In this document: one piece after another, positions 8,904-17,303 of the stretch
Layout of the letters: each line of letters opens with the position of its first letter
Numbering within the stretch: the first letter of the stretch is position 1
NCBI RefSeq assembly: GCF_003347015.1
Contig: NZ_PNFB01000002.1
Coordinates: forward strand, 186,001 to 250,000
Origin: Brachybacterium sp. YJGR34
GTDB taxonomy: Bacteria > Actinomycetota > Actinomycetes > Actinomycetales > Dermabacteraceae
Direction of reading: 5' to 3'
DNA: 64,000 nucleotides
The notes under the pieces: generated by a model
The model's input: only the letters and a program-made list of their open reading frames with translations
Database searches by the model: none
What the model was told of the DNA's origin: nothing
Translations under genes and position numbers: made by a program

Positions 8904-9902
8904 ATGAACTCCACGACTGCTCCCACCGCCGCCCCCGCCGCCGCATCCGTCGCCGCGGACGGCGGCGCCGCCCTCGAGGTGCACGGCCTGACCAAGCGCT
9001 ACGGCGCCCGTGCCGCCGTCGATGACCTGAGCTTCCGCTGCCTGCCGGGAACCATCACCGGCTTCCTCGGCCCCAACGGCGCCGGGAAGTCCACCACCCT
9101 GCGGATCCTCACCGGCCTCGCGCAGGCCGATGCGGGCCGGGCGCTCGTGGGCGGTGTCCCCTTCCGCAGCCTCGACCGCCCCGGACGCACCATCGGCGTG
9201 ATGCTCGACGCCCGAGCCCTGCAGGGCGGGCGCACGGGCCGGGAGATCCTGCGACTGACGGCGCGCACCCTCGGCGCCCCGGACTCCCGGGCCGACGAGG
9301 TGCTGGAGACCGTGGGCCTGCAGGACGCGGGCTCCAAGCGCGTGGGCGGCTACTCCTACGGGATGCGCCAGCGGCTGGGAATCGGGGTGGCCCTGATGGG
9401 CGACCCCGAGGTGCTGGTCCTCGACGAGCCCGCCAACGGGCTGGACCCCGAGGGCATCCGATGGATGCGCCACCTGCTGCGGTCCTTCGCCGATGCCGGC
9501 GGCACCGTGCTGCTGTCCAGCCATCAGCTGCGCGAGGTCGAGGCGACCGTGGATCGCCTGGTGGTCATCTCCCAGGGGCGCCTGGTCCGCGAGGGCAGCC
9601 TCGAGGAGCTGTCCGCCGAGGGCGGGACGCGGGTGACCGCGCTGGACCCGGCGGCGCTGCGCGCGGCCCTGGATCGGCACGGCCTGGCCTACGAGCACCG
9701 CTCGGCCACAGAGATCGAGGTGAGCCTGGCCCCCGAGGACATGGGGCGGCTCGCCCTGCGCGAGCAGATCGTCCTGACCTCGCTCGGCGCGGCCGAGGGC
9801 AGCGGACTCGAGGAGATCTTCTTCGCCCTCACCGGCCAGGCCACCGCCCCGGCCCCGGGGGAGGCGGCGCAGGACCAGCCCGCCCCCGCCCCGATCCGCT
9901 GA
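8904..9902 (+). CDS. ABC transporter ATP-binding protein
   Basis: The 332-residue ATPase has Walker A GPNGAGKSTT near residue 60, signature YSYGMRQRLGIG, Walker B VLVLDEPANGLD and the H-loop SSHQL. An Ala/Pro-rich leader of ~25 residues precedes the domain, and ~100 residues after it are typical of CcmA/drug-exporter ATPases. The next gene, 37 bp downstream, encodes its permease. The divergent two-component system on the other strand is a likely regulator, as in BceAB or LiaRS-like arrangements; the exported substrate is unknown. Confidence 0.92.
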   Translation: MNSTTAPTAAPAAASVAADGGAALEVHGLTKRYGARAAVDDLSFRCLPGTITGFLGPNGAGKSTTLRILTGLAQADAGRALVGGVPFRSLDRPGRTIGVMLDARALQGGRTGREILRLTARTLGAPDSRADEVLETVGLQDAGSKRVGGYSYGMRQRLGIGVALMGDPEVLVLDEPANGLDPEGIRWMRHLLRSFADAGGTVLLSSHQLREVEATVDRLVVISQGRLVREGSLEELSAEGGTRVTALDPAALRAALDRHGLAYEHRSATEIEVSLAPEDMGRLALREQIVLTSLGAAEGSGLEEIFFALTGQATAPAPGEAAQDQPAPAPIR

Positions 9903-9939
9903 CCGACCCCGCACACCGCACCGACCCAGGAGCTATCCC

Positions 9940-10674
9940 ATGCGACCCGACATCGACCTGCGCGGCTTCCTCGACACCCGAGGCACCGCGATCCTGCTCT
10001 CCCTCTCCCTGCTGGCGCTCGTCGGCACCGCCGCGCTCGTGGGGCTGGTGCAGCCGGCCCTGTTTCCCGAGCGCACCTCGGACATCGAGCTCACCGGCGC
10101 GATGCTCACCCTGCCGCTGTCGCTGATCATCCCGCTGACCACCATCCTCATCACCGCCGGGGAGTTCTCCGACCGCTCCCTCCAGAACACCCTGCTGCAG
10201 CGCCCCGACCGGATGGCGGTGCTCAGCTCCAAGATCATCGCCGCCACCGCGGTGTTCGTCGTGACCGTCGTGGTCGCCTACGCCGCCGCGGCACTGTTCA
10301 CCTGGATCGGCGGCGAGCAGATCGGGGACGGCGCGATCTTCTCCTCGATGGACTCGGTGATGACCACGCAGCTGTCCGTGCTGGTCGCCACCCTGCTGTT
10401 CTCCCTGGCGATGGGCCTGCTGACCCAGTCCACGGTGATCGGGCTGGTGGCCGCGATCGGCATCCCCTTCGTCGTCACCACCGCCGCGGCTCTCTCGATG
10501 GCCTTCGGGTCCGAGACGGTCACGAACATCGTGGCGGCGGTGGACCTGCAGACCGCGGCCATGGCGGTCGCCGACGGGCGGGGCGAGGCCGTGGACCTGC
10601 TGCCGCTGCTGCTGCTCGTGCTGCTGCCGGCGGCCCTGGGCATCTGGCGCTGGCAGCGCCGTGAGGTGGGGTGA
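9940..10674 (+). CDS. ABC-2 type transporter permease
   Basis: The 244-residue protein has about six hydrophobic helices, starting near residue 17, and a cytoplasmic segment TAGEFSDRSLQNTLLQRPDR that is characteristic of ABC-2 permeases (the coupling region TxGEF). It follows the ATPase gene with a short gap and should form a homodimeric exporter with it in the plasma membrane. The protein ends with a basic WRWQRREVG tail. No other transporter subunit is present. Confidence 0.87.
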   Translation: MRPDIDLRGFLDTRGTAILLSLSLLALVGTAALVGLVQPALFPERTSDIELTGAMLTLPLSLIIPLTTILITAGEFSDRSLQNTLLQRPDRMAVLSSKIIAATAVFVVTVVVAYAAAALFTWIGGEQIGDGAIFSSMDSVMTTQLSVLVATLLFSLAMGLLTQSTVIGLVAAIGIPFVVTTAAALSMAFGSETVTNIVAAVDLQTAAMAVADGRGEAVDLLPLLLLVLLPAALGIWRWQRREVG

Positions 10675-10768
10675 AGGACCCCGCCGGGCCCCGCCCGGGC
10701 CTAGGATGGCCGGGCCCCGTGCCGCGTGGTCCGGCCCGCGCACCCTCCCACCTCCCGAGGATCACCGC

Positions 10769-12397
10769 ATGACAGTCGTCCCCAGCGCCCACCGTCCCCT
10801 GACCCGCCTCCTCGCCGCGGCGGCCGCGGCGGTCCTGCTGCTCGGCGGGTGCACGGAGCCGGAGAGCTCGGGCGACGGCGGCGCGAGCGACGGGGGCGGT
10901 GCGCCGGAGCAGGCCTCCGGGGACTCGACGTCCCCGGAGCTCGAGGAGATCGGCAGCTCGGCCGCCGAGGACCTGCCGGCGGATCCGGCCACCGATCCTG
11001 CCTACTCCGCGTACTACGAGCAGGAGATCGAGTGGGGGCCGTGCGAGGACCTCACCACCGAGCGGGCCGAGTGCGGGAGCCTGACCGTCCCGCTGGTGTG
11101 GAACGACCCCTCGGCCGGGGACATCGAGATCGCGGTCGGGAGGATCGGTGCCAGCGGGGAGCGGACCGGGTCGCTGGTCATCAACCCCGGCGGGCCGGGC
11201 GGATCTGGCGTGAACTTCCTGGACTCGGCGGAGTACGTGTTCTCCCCGCAGATGCGCTCGTCCTACGACGTGGTCGGCTTCGACCCGCGCGGGGTCAACC
11301 GCTCCGCGGGCATCGAGTGCCTGAGCGACGAGGAGACCGACGAGTACCTGGCGCTCACGGTCGAGCCGGGCACCGAGGAGGCGGAGGCGGCCGCCGAGGA
11401 GTGGGGCACCCGCATCGCCGAGGCCTGCCAGGAGCACTCCGGCGACCTCCTGCCCTACCTCGACACCTGGTCCGCGGCGCGGGACATGGACGTGCTGCGC
11501 GCGGCGCTGGGCACCGAGCAGCTGGACTACCTCGGCTTCTCCTACGGCACCTACCTCGGCGCGAGCTACGCCGAGCTCTACCCGGACCGGGTGGGCAGCA
11601 CGGTGCTGGACGGCGCCATGGATCCCACGATCTCGATGAACGAGCTCGTGGCCGGGCAGACCGAGGGCTTCGAGAACGCCACCGGGGCCTTCCTGCAGGA
11701 CTGCCTCGACGCGGCCGAGGGCTGCCCGTTCAAGGGCGACCTCGAGGAGGCCAGGCAGCAGCTGGACTCCTTCTTCTCCGCGGTCGACGCCCAACCGGTG
11801 GAGACCGACGACCCCGAGCGACCGCTGACCGGCGCACTCGCCCGCAGCGCCTTCATGATCCTGCTGTACGAGGACGGGCTGTGGCAGATGGGGCGTGAGG
11901 CGCTGACCGATGCCATGAACGGGGACGGCGCCGCGCTGCTGGCCCTCGCCGACCAGTCCTCCGAGCGCCGCGCCGACGGCACCTACCGCACCAACGCCAC
12001 GTACGCGATCACGGCCGTGAACTGCCTGGACCATCCAGGGGTCGCGGACGAGGAGTGGGTCGAGCAGGAGGCGCAGCGTCTGGCCGAGGAGTACCCGACC
12101 TTCGGTCCCATGATGGGCGGGGACGGCTGCTCCACCTGGCCCCAGCAGCCGGTGCGCGAGCCCGCCCCGATCGCCGCCGAGGGCGCGGGGCCGATCCTCG
12201 TCGTCGGCACCACCGGCGATCCCGCCACGCCCTACGCCTGGTCCCAGAACCTCGCCGTGCAGCTCGACGACGCCGTGCTGCTGACCTACGAGGGCCACGG
12301 GCACACCGCCTACGGTCGCTCCGGCGGCTGCATCGAGGAGATCGTCGACGCCTACTTCCTCGAGGGCATGGTCCCGGAGGGGGATCCCACCTGCTGA
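10769..12397 (+). CDS. Secreted lipoprotein alpha/beta hydrolase, S33 tripeptidyl-aminopeptidase-like
   Basis: A lipoprotein signal ends in LLLGGC at residues ~25-30, so the mature enzyme is anchored outside the membrane. The mature part has the oxyanion region NPGGPGGSG, then VGFDPRGVNRS, the nucleophile motif LGFSYGTYLGA, and a C-terminal His in GHGHTAYGRSGGC. This order matches Streptomyces SlpD/E and tripeptidyl aminopeptidases. Length is 542 residues, usual for the group. It stands alone between the ABC genes and tRNA-Thr. The likely role is trimming of peptides outside the cell. Confidence 0.88.
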   Translation: MTVVPSAHRPLTRLLAAAAAAVLLLGGCTEPESSGDGGASDGGGAPEQASGDSTSPELEEIGSSAAEDLPADPATDPAYSAYYEQEIEWGPCEDLTTERAECGSLTVPLVWNDPSAGDIEIAVGRIGASGERTGSLVINPGGPGGSGVNFLDSAEYVFSPQMRSSYDVVGFDPRGVNRSAGIECLSDEETDEYLALTVEPGTEEAEAAAEEWGTRIAEACQEHSGDLLPYLDTWSAARDMDVLRAALGTEQLDYLGFSYGTYLGASYAELYPDRVGSTVLDGAMDPTISMNELVAGQTEGFENATGAFLQDCLDAAEGCPFKGDLEEARQQLDSFFSAVDAQPVETDDPERPLTGALARSAFMILLYEDGLWQMGREALTDAMNGDGAALLALADQSSERRADGTYRTNATYAITAVNCLDHPGVADEEWVEQEAQRLAEEYPTFGPMMGGDGCSTWPQQPVREPAPIAAEGAGPILVVGTTGDPATPYAWSQNLAVQLDDAVLLTYEGHGHTAYGRSGGCIEEIVDAYFLEGMVPEGDPTC

Positions 12398-12494
12398 TCC
12401 GGCGGGACAGTGACAGGGATCGCGCTCGCTCGCTTTGCGCTCGCCGTCGCTGGTCCTCTAGAGTGAACCGGTCTGCCGGGTGACCGGCGACGAC

Positions 12495-12567
12495 GCCGCC
12501 TTAGCTCAGTCGGTAGAGCGATTCACTCGTAATGAATAGGTCGCCGGTTCGATTCCGGCAGGCGGCT
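12495..12567 (+). tRNA. tRNA-Thr (CGT)
   Basis: The sequence GCCGCCTTAGCTCAGTCGG opens the tRNA, CGT lies in the anticodon loop CTCGTAA, and the acceptor closes with AGGCGGC followed by T. CCA is not encoded. Its 3' 27 nt plus 7 nt beyond are duplicated exactly at 13573-13606. Confidence 0.95.
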
Positions 12568-12574
12568 CCGCAGG
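12541..12574 (+). repeat. att-like direct repeat, copy 1 (tRNA-Thr 3' end)
   Basis: These 34 bp cover the T-arm and acceptor 3' strand of tRNA-Thr and 7 bp of flank. They are identical to 13573-13606. Exact duplication of a tRNA 3' end is the usual footprint of a tyrosine-integrase attachment site. Confidence 0.75.
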
Positions 12575-12577
12575 TCA

Positions 12578-12607
12578 GGCCCGGTTCTCCAGTGCGGAGG
12601 CCGGGCC
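12578..12607 (+). terminator. Terminator after tRNA-Thr
   Basis: Arms GGCCCGG (12578-12584) and CCGGGCC (12601-12607) enclose an inner CTCC/GGAG stem, followed by TTCCTC. It starts 10 nt past the tRNA. Confidence 0.75.
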
Positions 12608-12822
12608 TTCCTCATGCCGGAGATGCCCATCAGGTTGCCCTTCCTGCCATGGTGGCCATCCGCCGTGAATCCGCTACCCCTGCGACGGGGAGCGGACCTT
12701 CGGATGCACCGGGCAGGTGGAGGTTCTGATCGAGTAGTCTGGGCGCGCGTCGCTCTACTCGCTGCGGCAGTCGGAAGCCGCTTTGCACAGTCAGCCCTCG
12801 AGGCAAGGAGGGAACAGCAGGA

Positions 12823-13419
12823 ATGGACGACGGTACCGGCACTCCGCGACCACGGGCGGCATCGCGACGGGCGCTCCTTTCCACGGCCGCGTGGACGGCA
12901 CCGATCGCGATCACGGCCGTCTCGGCCCCGGCCGTCGCCGCCTCAGCACCGCAGCTGGGCGGTTCCATCTCGCTCAACTCGAGCTGTAGCGGGACCAGTC
13001 AGACTCTCACGATCAACGGCACCAGTGCGTACCCGACGCACGGTATCTGGATGGAGCGTGTCCCGAACGCGCCGTCTCCGACGGCGGCCAGTGTGACCGT
13101 GTACTTCTCCACGACATTCGGCAATCGCACCTGGACTCGCGTGAGCGGCGGCAGCACCGCGTGGAGCATTCCTGTTCGTGATACGTCCGCACCAGCGATC
13201 AGCGGCTTCTACGCCTACACGTCGAACTACACCGGGGCCTGGACCTACGATCCTGCGAACAGGCGCCTGTACAACGCAGCTCGCCCCCACTTCCAGACGG
13301 TGCGCACCGGTTCGACGTGTGTCGACCCGGTGACGGTCTACGTTCGTCGCCGCGTCGTGCTGGGCGGTCAGACGTACACGTTGCAGCGCGGCCCGCTGAA
13401 CCTCGCACCGGCGACCTGA
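12823..13419 (+). CDS. Tat-signal exported protein of unknown function (A)
   Basis: The 198-residue protein begins with a twin-arginine leader: SRRALLSTAAWTAP, a hydrophobic stretch and a likely cleavage site near AVAASA (residue ~44). The mature part is rich in Ser, Thr, Tyr and Asn and looks beta-structured, with two cysteines (in LNSSCSG and STCVDP). I do not recognise the family. It is the only gene within the segment bounded by the 34-bp tRNA-Thr repeats. Codon use is less GC-extreme than in neighbouring genes. The leader resembles that of the next gene (13917-14585), suggesting a paralogous or analogous exported pair. Confidence 0.75.
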   Translation: MDDGTGTPRPRAASRRALLSTAAWTAPIAITAVSAPAVAASAPQLGGSISLNSSCSGTSQTLTINGTSAYPTHGIWMERVPNAPSPTAASVTVYFSTTFGNRTWTRVSGGSTAWSIPVRDTSAPAISGFYAYTSNYTGAWTYDPANRRLYNAARPHFQTVRTGSTCVDPVTVYVRRRVVLGGQTYTLQRGPLNLAPAT

Positions 13420-13572
13420 GCGGACGGGTCCGGAAGCGGCCGTGGGCGTGGCGGCGAGCAGCCTTCTCTGCGTCGGTGATCGGCCTTCGAGGTGGCTGCA
13501 CAACGCACATCGGCCTGGAGCGACCGCGAACTGGCCCGCAGGTGCGCATCTTGTGTGTCGGGGCTGAACAGA

Positions 13573-13606
13573 TCGCCGGTTCGATTCCGGCAGGCGGCTC
13601 CGCAGG
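13573..13606 (+). repeat. att-like direct repeat, copy 2 (displaced tRNA-Thr 3' end)
   Basis: This is an exact 34-bp copy of 12541-12574, 1032 bp downstream. The upstream half of a tRNA is missing, so it is not a second tRNA gene. Identity ends abruptly on the left at GAACAGA and decays on the right after one mismatch. Confidence 0.8.
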
Positions 13607-13616
13607 CCAGACCACC

Positions 13617-13653
13617 GAACGCCCCGTTCTCCGTGCCGGAGAGCGGGGCGTTC
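13617..13653 (+). terminator. Terminator next to the tRNA remnant
   Basis: Arms GAACGCCCCG (13617-13626) and CGGGGCGTTC (13644-13653) enclose an inner TCTCC/GGAGA stem and loop GTGCC. Its layout resembles the terminator after the intact tRNA-Thr, so it may be the original one. Confidence 0.75.
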
Positions 13654-13916
13654 GCGCTCCCCGCGCGCTGCTCGCGCCCTCCTCCGACGAGGTGACGTCC
13701 GGCCGCGCCGGCCCCCGACCGATCGGTGGAGAGGGGTTTTGCGGCGGAACGATCGCCCCGTGCACACTGCTGCGTCGTCGTCCGGTCCCGAGAGCGTCTC
13801 GCGGACGCGACGAGCCGCCGCCGATCGAGATGATGCCCAGACCTGTGCAACCCGCCGATCCCCGTGCACGGTGCCCTGTGCGCCGGAGCGGGATCGGCAC
13901 CGGAAAGAGATCCTCC

Positions 13917-14585
13917 ATGACCGCCAGCCCCCGTGACGAGCGCCCCGTCGGCCGCCGCAGACTCATGACCGGAGTCGCCTGGGCGGCGCCGGCGACCCTG
14001 GTCAGCGTGGCCGCACCGGCCTTCGCCGTCTCCAGCACCTGTGAGGCGCCGAACAGCAGCTACGGGACGGCGCCGCTGGTGAAGGCGCCGAACTCGAACA
14101 CGCGACCGTTCGCCGAGGGGGCGAACGCGGTGACGCCCACCTCCACGCAGATCTACGTCGACAACCGCATCTCGGAGTCGACGGGGTCCTCCCTCCAGTA
14201 CCACCGCGAGATCCCGATCTCCCTGACCGCCGGGTGCTGCTACACCTTCTCCACCTCGATCTCCATCACCACGGCGCTGCCTCACTCGCAGTACAACAAC
14301 GGGATCGTCGGCCTGATCTACTTCGAGGGCGCGGCCCGCTTCGCCATGGGATCGCGAGGGCAGACCTACTCCGACTGGCCGAACATCACCCAGGTCCAGG
14401 TGAACCGGGATCCGAGCATCCCCGCCCGGCGGGACGTCAGCTTCCGGTACTGCGCCACGGAGACCCGCGTGCACAACTACTACCAGTTCGTCCGCATCCC
14501 TCCGTCCGGGGCGACCACGTCTCCCACCGGGAACGGCCACAACGACGATCTGCGGTTCCACGAGCTGGTGATCACCGCGGAGTGA
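13917..14585 (+). CDS. Tat-signal exported protein of unknown function (B)
   Basis: The 222-residue protein has a twin-arginine leader (GRRRLMTGVAWAAPATLVSV) with a probable cleavage after AFA near residue 40. The mature part has five cysteines, including a CC pair in LTAGCCYTFS, and several Thr/Asn/Tyr-rich beta-type stretches such as FRYCATETRVHNYYQF. I do not recognise a family. A GAAAGAGATCC ribosome site precedes the ATG. It lies just outside the att-like segment and resembles the Tat protein inside it in leader style, not obviously in the mature part. Confidence 0.75.
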   Translation: MTASPRDERPVGRRRLMTGVAWAAPATLVSVAAPAFAVSSTCEAPNSSYGTAPLVKAPNSNTRPFAEGANAVTPTSTQIYVDNRISESTGSSLQYHREIPISLTAGCCYTFSTSISITTALPHSQYNNGIVGLIYFEGAARFAMGSRGQTYSDWPNITQVQVNRDPSIPARRDVSFRYCATETRVHNYYQFVRIPPSGATTSPTGNGHNDDLRFHELVITAE

Positions 14586-14643
14586 CCCCGTACGGGCCGA
14601 CGGGGCGCCGGCCCGGAGGGCGGCGGTCGGATCGTCCGTTCTT

Positions 14644-14672
14644 TTGAAACTGTCCAGAAAGCGCGCTAGGGT
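14644..14672 (+). promoter_or_regulatory. Leaderless promoter of the fur-like gene
   Basis: TTGAAA (14644-14649) and TAGGGT (14667-14672) are spaced by 17 bp. The ATG starts 7 nt after the -10, so the transcript probably begins at the start codon. Confidence 0.7.
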
Positions 14673-14679
14673 GGGTCCC

Positions 14680-15168
14680 ATGACGGCCGAGGACCACACC
14701 GCAGCCCTCCGGGGCGCGGGACTGCGCGTGACCGCACCGCGGCTCGCGACGCTGGCCGCGGTCGAGGCCCACCCGCACGCCGATGCGGAGGCCATCTCCC
14801 AGGCCGTCCGCGCCTCTCTGGGGACCGTCTCCCGCCAGGCCGTCTACGACGTGCTCAACGCTCTGTGCGACGCCGAGCTGCTGCGCCGGGTCTCCGTGGG
14901 CGGTCGCAGCATGCAGTACGAGATGCATCGCCACGACAACCACCACCACCTCGTCTGCCGCGAGTGCGGCCGTCTCGAGGACGTTCCCTGTGCCGTCGGC
15001 GCCGCCCCCTGCCTGATCCCGCACGAGGACCACGGCTTCACGGTCGAGGTCGCCGACGTCGTCTACCGCGGCCTGTGCGCCGACTGCCGCGCCGCGGCGG
15101 AGCCCGCCGCATCGGCCCCCTCCGCGTCCTCCCCTCCCACGGCGCGCAGCGCCCCCACATCCCCCTGA
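14680..15168 (+). CDS. Fur-family regulator (FurA/PerR/CatR type)
   Basis: The 162-residue protein has the Fur winged helix ([20 protein letters not shown] start, then [21 protein letters not shown]). The metal region contains [15 protein letters not shown] with a CxxC zinc site, and a second CADC near residue 138. The C-terminal ~20 residues are Pro/Ser-rich and not part of the fold. It lies 94 bp upstream of katA in the same direction, the classic arrangement of furA/catR with a catalase. It probably represses itself and katA, and is relieved by peroxide. Confidence 0.9.
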   Translation: MTAEDHTAALRGAGLRVTAPRLATLAAVEAHPHADAEAISQAVRASLGTVSRQAVYDVLNALCDAELLRRVSVGGRSMQYEMHRHDNHHHLVCRECGRLEDVPCAVGAAPCLIPHEDHGFTVEVADVVYRGLCADCRAAAEPAASAPSASSPPTARSAPTSP

Positions 15169-15217
15169 GGCCGTCGGCTCCGCCGAGGCCGCAGGGTCGC
15201 AGGAAATCTGTCTCCAC

Positions 15218-15241
15218 GTTTCACCACGACCTGTCAGAAAC
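15218..15241 (+). promoter_or_regulatory. Possible Fur/PerR-type operator before katA
   Basis: An inverted GTTTC (15218-15222) and GAAAC (15237-15241) lie 22 bp before the katA ATG. The arms are short, so this is a weak candidate. Confidence 0.35.
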
Positions 15242-15262
15242 CATCCCCACCGAGGAGTAGGA

Positions 15263-16753
15263 ATGACCCCCTTCGATCCGTCGATCCCGAGCACCACCGA
15301 GTCCGGTGCACCGCGCGAGTCCGATGCGCACTCCCTGAGCGTCGGCCCCGACGGCCCGCTCATGCTCCACGACGTCGCCCTGGTCGAGAAGCTCGCCCGC
15401 TTCGACCGCGAGCGCGTCCCGGAGCGCAGCCCCCACGCCAAGGGCTCCGGCGCCTTCGGCGAGCTCGAGGTGACCGAGGACGTCTCGCAGTACACCAAGG
15501 CCGATCTGTTCCAGAAGGGTCGCAAGACCCCGATGCTGGCCCGCTTCTCCACCGTCGCCGGTGAGCTCGGCTCGCCGGACACCTGGCGCGACGTGCGCGG
15601 CTTCGCGCTGAAGTTCTACACCCAGCAGGGCAACTACGACATCGTCGGCAACAACACGCCGATCTTCTTCCTGCGCGACCCGATGAAGTTCCCCGACTTC
15701 ATCCACTCCCAGAAGCGCACCCCGGACTCCGCCCTGCGTGACAACACCATGCAGTGGGACTTCTGGAGCAACTCGCCCGAGTCCGCCCACCAGGTCACCT
15801 ACCTCATGGGCCAGCGCGGCCTGCCCAAGTCCTGGCGCCACATGAACGGCTACGGCTCGCACACCTACCTGTGGGTCAACGCCACCGGCGAGAAGTTCTG
15901 GATCAAGTACCACTTCCACACCGACCAGGGCATGGAGTACCTCAGCAACGAGGAGGCGGAGAAGATCGCGGGCTCGGACGCCGAGTACCACCGCCGCGAT
16001 CTCTTCGACGCCATCGCGCGCGGCGAGAACCCGAGCTGGACCCTGTCCGTCCAGGTGATCCCCTATGAGGACGCGAAGACCTATCGCTTCAACATCTTCG
16101 ACCTGACCAAGACGGTGTCCCACAAGGACTACCCGCTGATCAAGGTCGGCACGATGACGCTGAACAAGAACCCGAAGAACCACTTCGCGCAGATCGAGCA
16201 GGCGGCCTTCAGCCCCTCGAACACCGTGCCCGGCACGGGCGTCTCCCCGGACAAGATGCTGCTGGGCCGCGTCTTCTCCTACCCGGACGCGCAGCGCCAC
16301 CGCATCGGCACCAACTTCAACCAGCTGCCGGTGAACCAGCCGATCGTGCCCACCAACTCCTACGACAAGGAGGGGCACATGGAGTTCCTGCACTCCGGGG
16401 ACGCGCCGGTCTACGCGCCGAACTCCTACGGCCGCTCCTACCAGGATGAGCAGGGCCCGGTCGACAACGGCTGGGAGGCCGACGGCGAGCTGGTCCGCGC
16501 CGCGTACACCCTGCACGCGGAGGACGGCGACTTCGTCCAGCCCGGCATCCTGGTGCGCGAGGTCTTCGACGACGCCCAGCGCACCGATCTGGTCGAGACC
16601 GTCTCCGGCGCTCTGAGCACCGTCCAGGAGCCGGTCCTGTCCAAGGCTCTGCAGTACTGGAAGAACATCGACCAGTCCATCGGCGAGCGCATCGAGGCGG
16701 CCCTCGGCACCGCGGCGGCCGATGAGCAGGTCGGCGGGGACCCGCGTCCCTGA
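15263..16753 (+). CDS. katA: Monofunctional heme catalase
   Basis: The 496-residue enzyme converts H2O2 to water and oxygen in the cytoplasm. Residues 26-60 carry [20 protein letters not shown] and the distal His motif [33 protein letters not shown] is near residue 125, and the proximal heme-ligand region [17 protein letters not shown] near residue 335. This is a small-subunit (clade 3) catalase. GAGGAG sits 6-8 nt before the ATG. It follows the fur-like gene, which probably controls it. Confidence 0.96.
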   Translation: MTPFDPSIPSTTESGAPRESDAHSLSVGPDGPLMLHDVALVEKLARFDRERVPERSPHAKGSGAFGELEVTEDVSQYTKADLFQKGRKTPMLARFSTVAGELGSPDTWRDVRGFALKFYTQQGNYDIVGNNTPIFFLRDPMKFPDFIHSQKRTPDSALRDNTMQWDFWSNSPESAHQVTYLMGQRGLPKSWRHMNGYGSHTYLWVNATGEKFWIKYHFHTDQGMEYLSNEEAEKIAGSDAEYHRRDLFDAIARGENPSWTLSVQVIPYEDAKTYRFNIFDLTKTVSHKDYPLIKVGTMTLNKNPKNHFAQIEQAAFSPSNTVPGTGVSPDKMLLGRVFSYPDAQRHRIGTNFNQLPVNQPIVPTNSYDKEGHMEFLHSGDAPVYAPNSYGRSYQDEQGPVDNGWEADGELVRAAYTLHAEDGDFVQPGILVREVFDDAQRTDLVETVSGALSTVQEPVLSKALQYWKNIDQSIGERIEAALGTAAADEQVGGDPRP

Positions 16754-16772
16754 TCCTCGCCCTGCACGATGA

Positions 16773-16803
16773 GACGGCCCGTCCCCTCCGGGGGCGGGCC
16801 GTC
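16773..16803 (+). terminator. katA terminator
   Basis: GACGGCCCGTCCCC (16773-16786) pairs with GGGGCGGGCCGTC (16791-16803) with one G-T wobble. It lies 20 bp past the katA stop. Confidence 0.75.
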
Positions 16804-16853
16804 GTCATGCGGTGGCGGGCGAGGGGGCGGCCGGCGGCGGCGCCCCGCTCGTC

Positions 16854-17237
16854 TCAGACGACGAGCACCTCGCTGTCGGCGGAGAGCAGGAGCTTCTGGA
16901 CCGTCAGGCCCAGGAGGTGGCGGGCCAGGTCCTGCTGGCGGCGCACGCCGAGCACCAGCAGCTCCGCCTTCTCGTCCTCGACCACCTGCAGCAGGACGTC
17001 GGCGATGTCGTCCTCGGTGCGCTCCTGGCGGAACTCGACGCGCATCGCGGCGCCGCGCAGCTGGTCGCGGGCGATCTCGAGCTGCTGCTCGTTCGCATGG
17101 CGCGGGTCCTCGGTGATGCCGTCGCGCAGCACGTTGACCACGATCAGCGGGCCCCCTCGCTGCTGGGCCTCCTCGCGCGCCGCGGCCAGCGCCTTGAAGC
17201 CCACCTCGGTGGGGATGAATCCGACGACGACGGCCAT
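16854..17237 (-). CDS. Universal stress protein (UspA family)
   Basis: The 127-residue product has a single Usp fold: MAVVVGFIPTEVGFKAL at the N-terminus, PLIVVNVLRDG as strand 2, and AELLVLGVRRQQ, then SADSEVLVV at the end. The usual ATP-binding GxxGxxxxxxxxxG[ST] pattern is incomplete, so it may belong to the non-ATP-binding class. An AGGAGAG ribosome site precedes the ATG. It is convergent with katA. The family is linked to stress survival; the exact role is unknown. Confidence 0.85.
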   Translation of the reverse strand: MAVVVGFIPTEVGFKALAAAREEAQQRGGPLIVVNVLRDGITEDPRHANEQQLEIARDQLRGAAMRVEFRQERTEDDIADVLLQVVEDEKAELLVLGVRRQQDLARHLLGLTVQKLLLSADSEVLVV

Positions 17238-17303
17238 CTGCTCTCCTGTGGTGCTCTCCGGGCGGCGACCGCCGCCCTCGCGGCGCGCGGCCTGTGCCGA
17301 ATC

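Larger units (their letters stand above)
13420..13916. other. Intergenic region with tRNA remnant and terminator
   Basis: This 497-bp gap contains the second copy of the tRNA-Thr 3' end (13573-13606), a strong hairpin at 13617-13653, and ~260 bp leading to the next Tat protein. I see no gene here; reading frames across it are shadows. Confidence 0.6.

Noticed and set aside
8706..9914. N-terminal extension of the histidine kinase frame
   Set aside because: It overlaps the divergent ABC ATPase gene and translates to Gly/Ala/Gln-rich low-complexity sequence; the GTG at 8705 fits the family.
13573..13606. Second tRNA-Thr gene
   Set aside because: Only the T-arm and acceptor 3' strand are present; no D-arm or anticodon arm precedes them.
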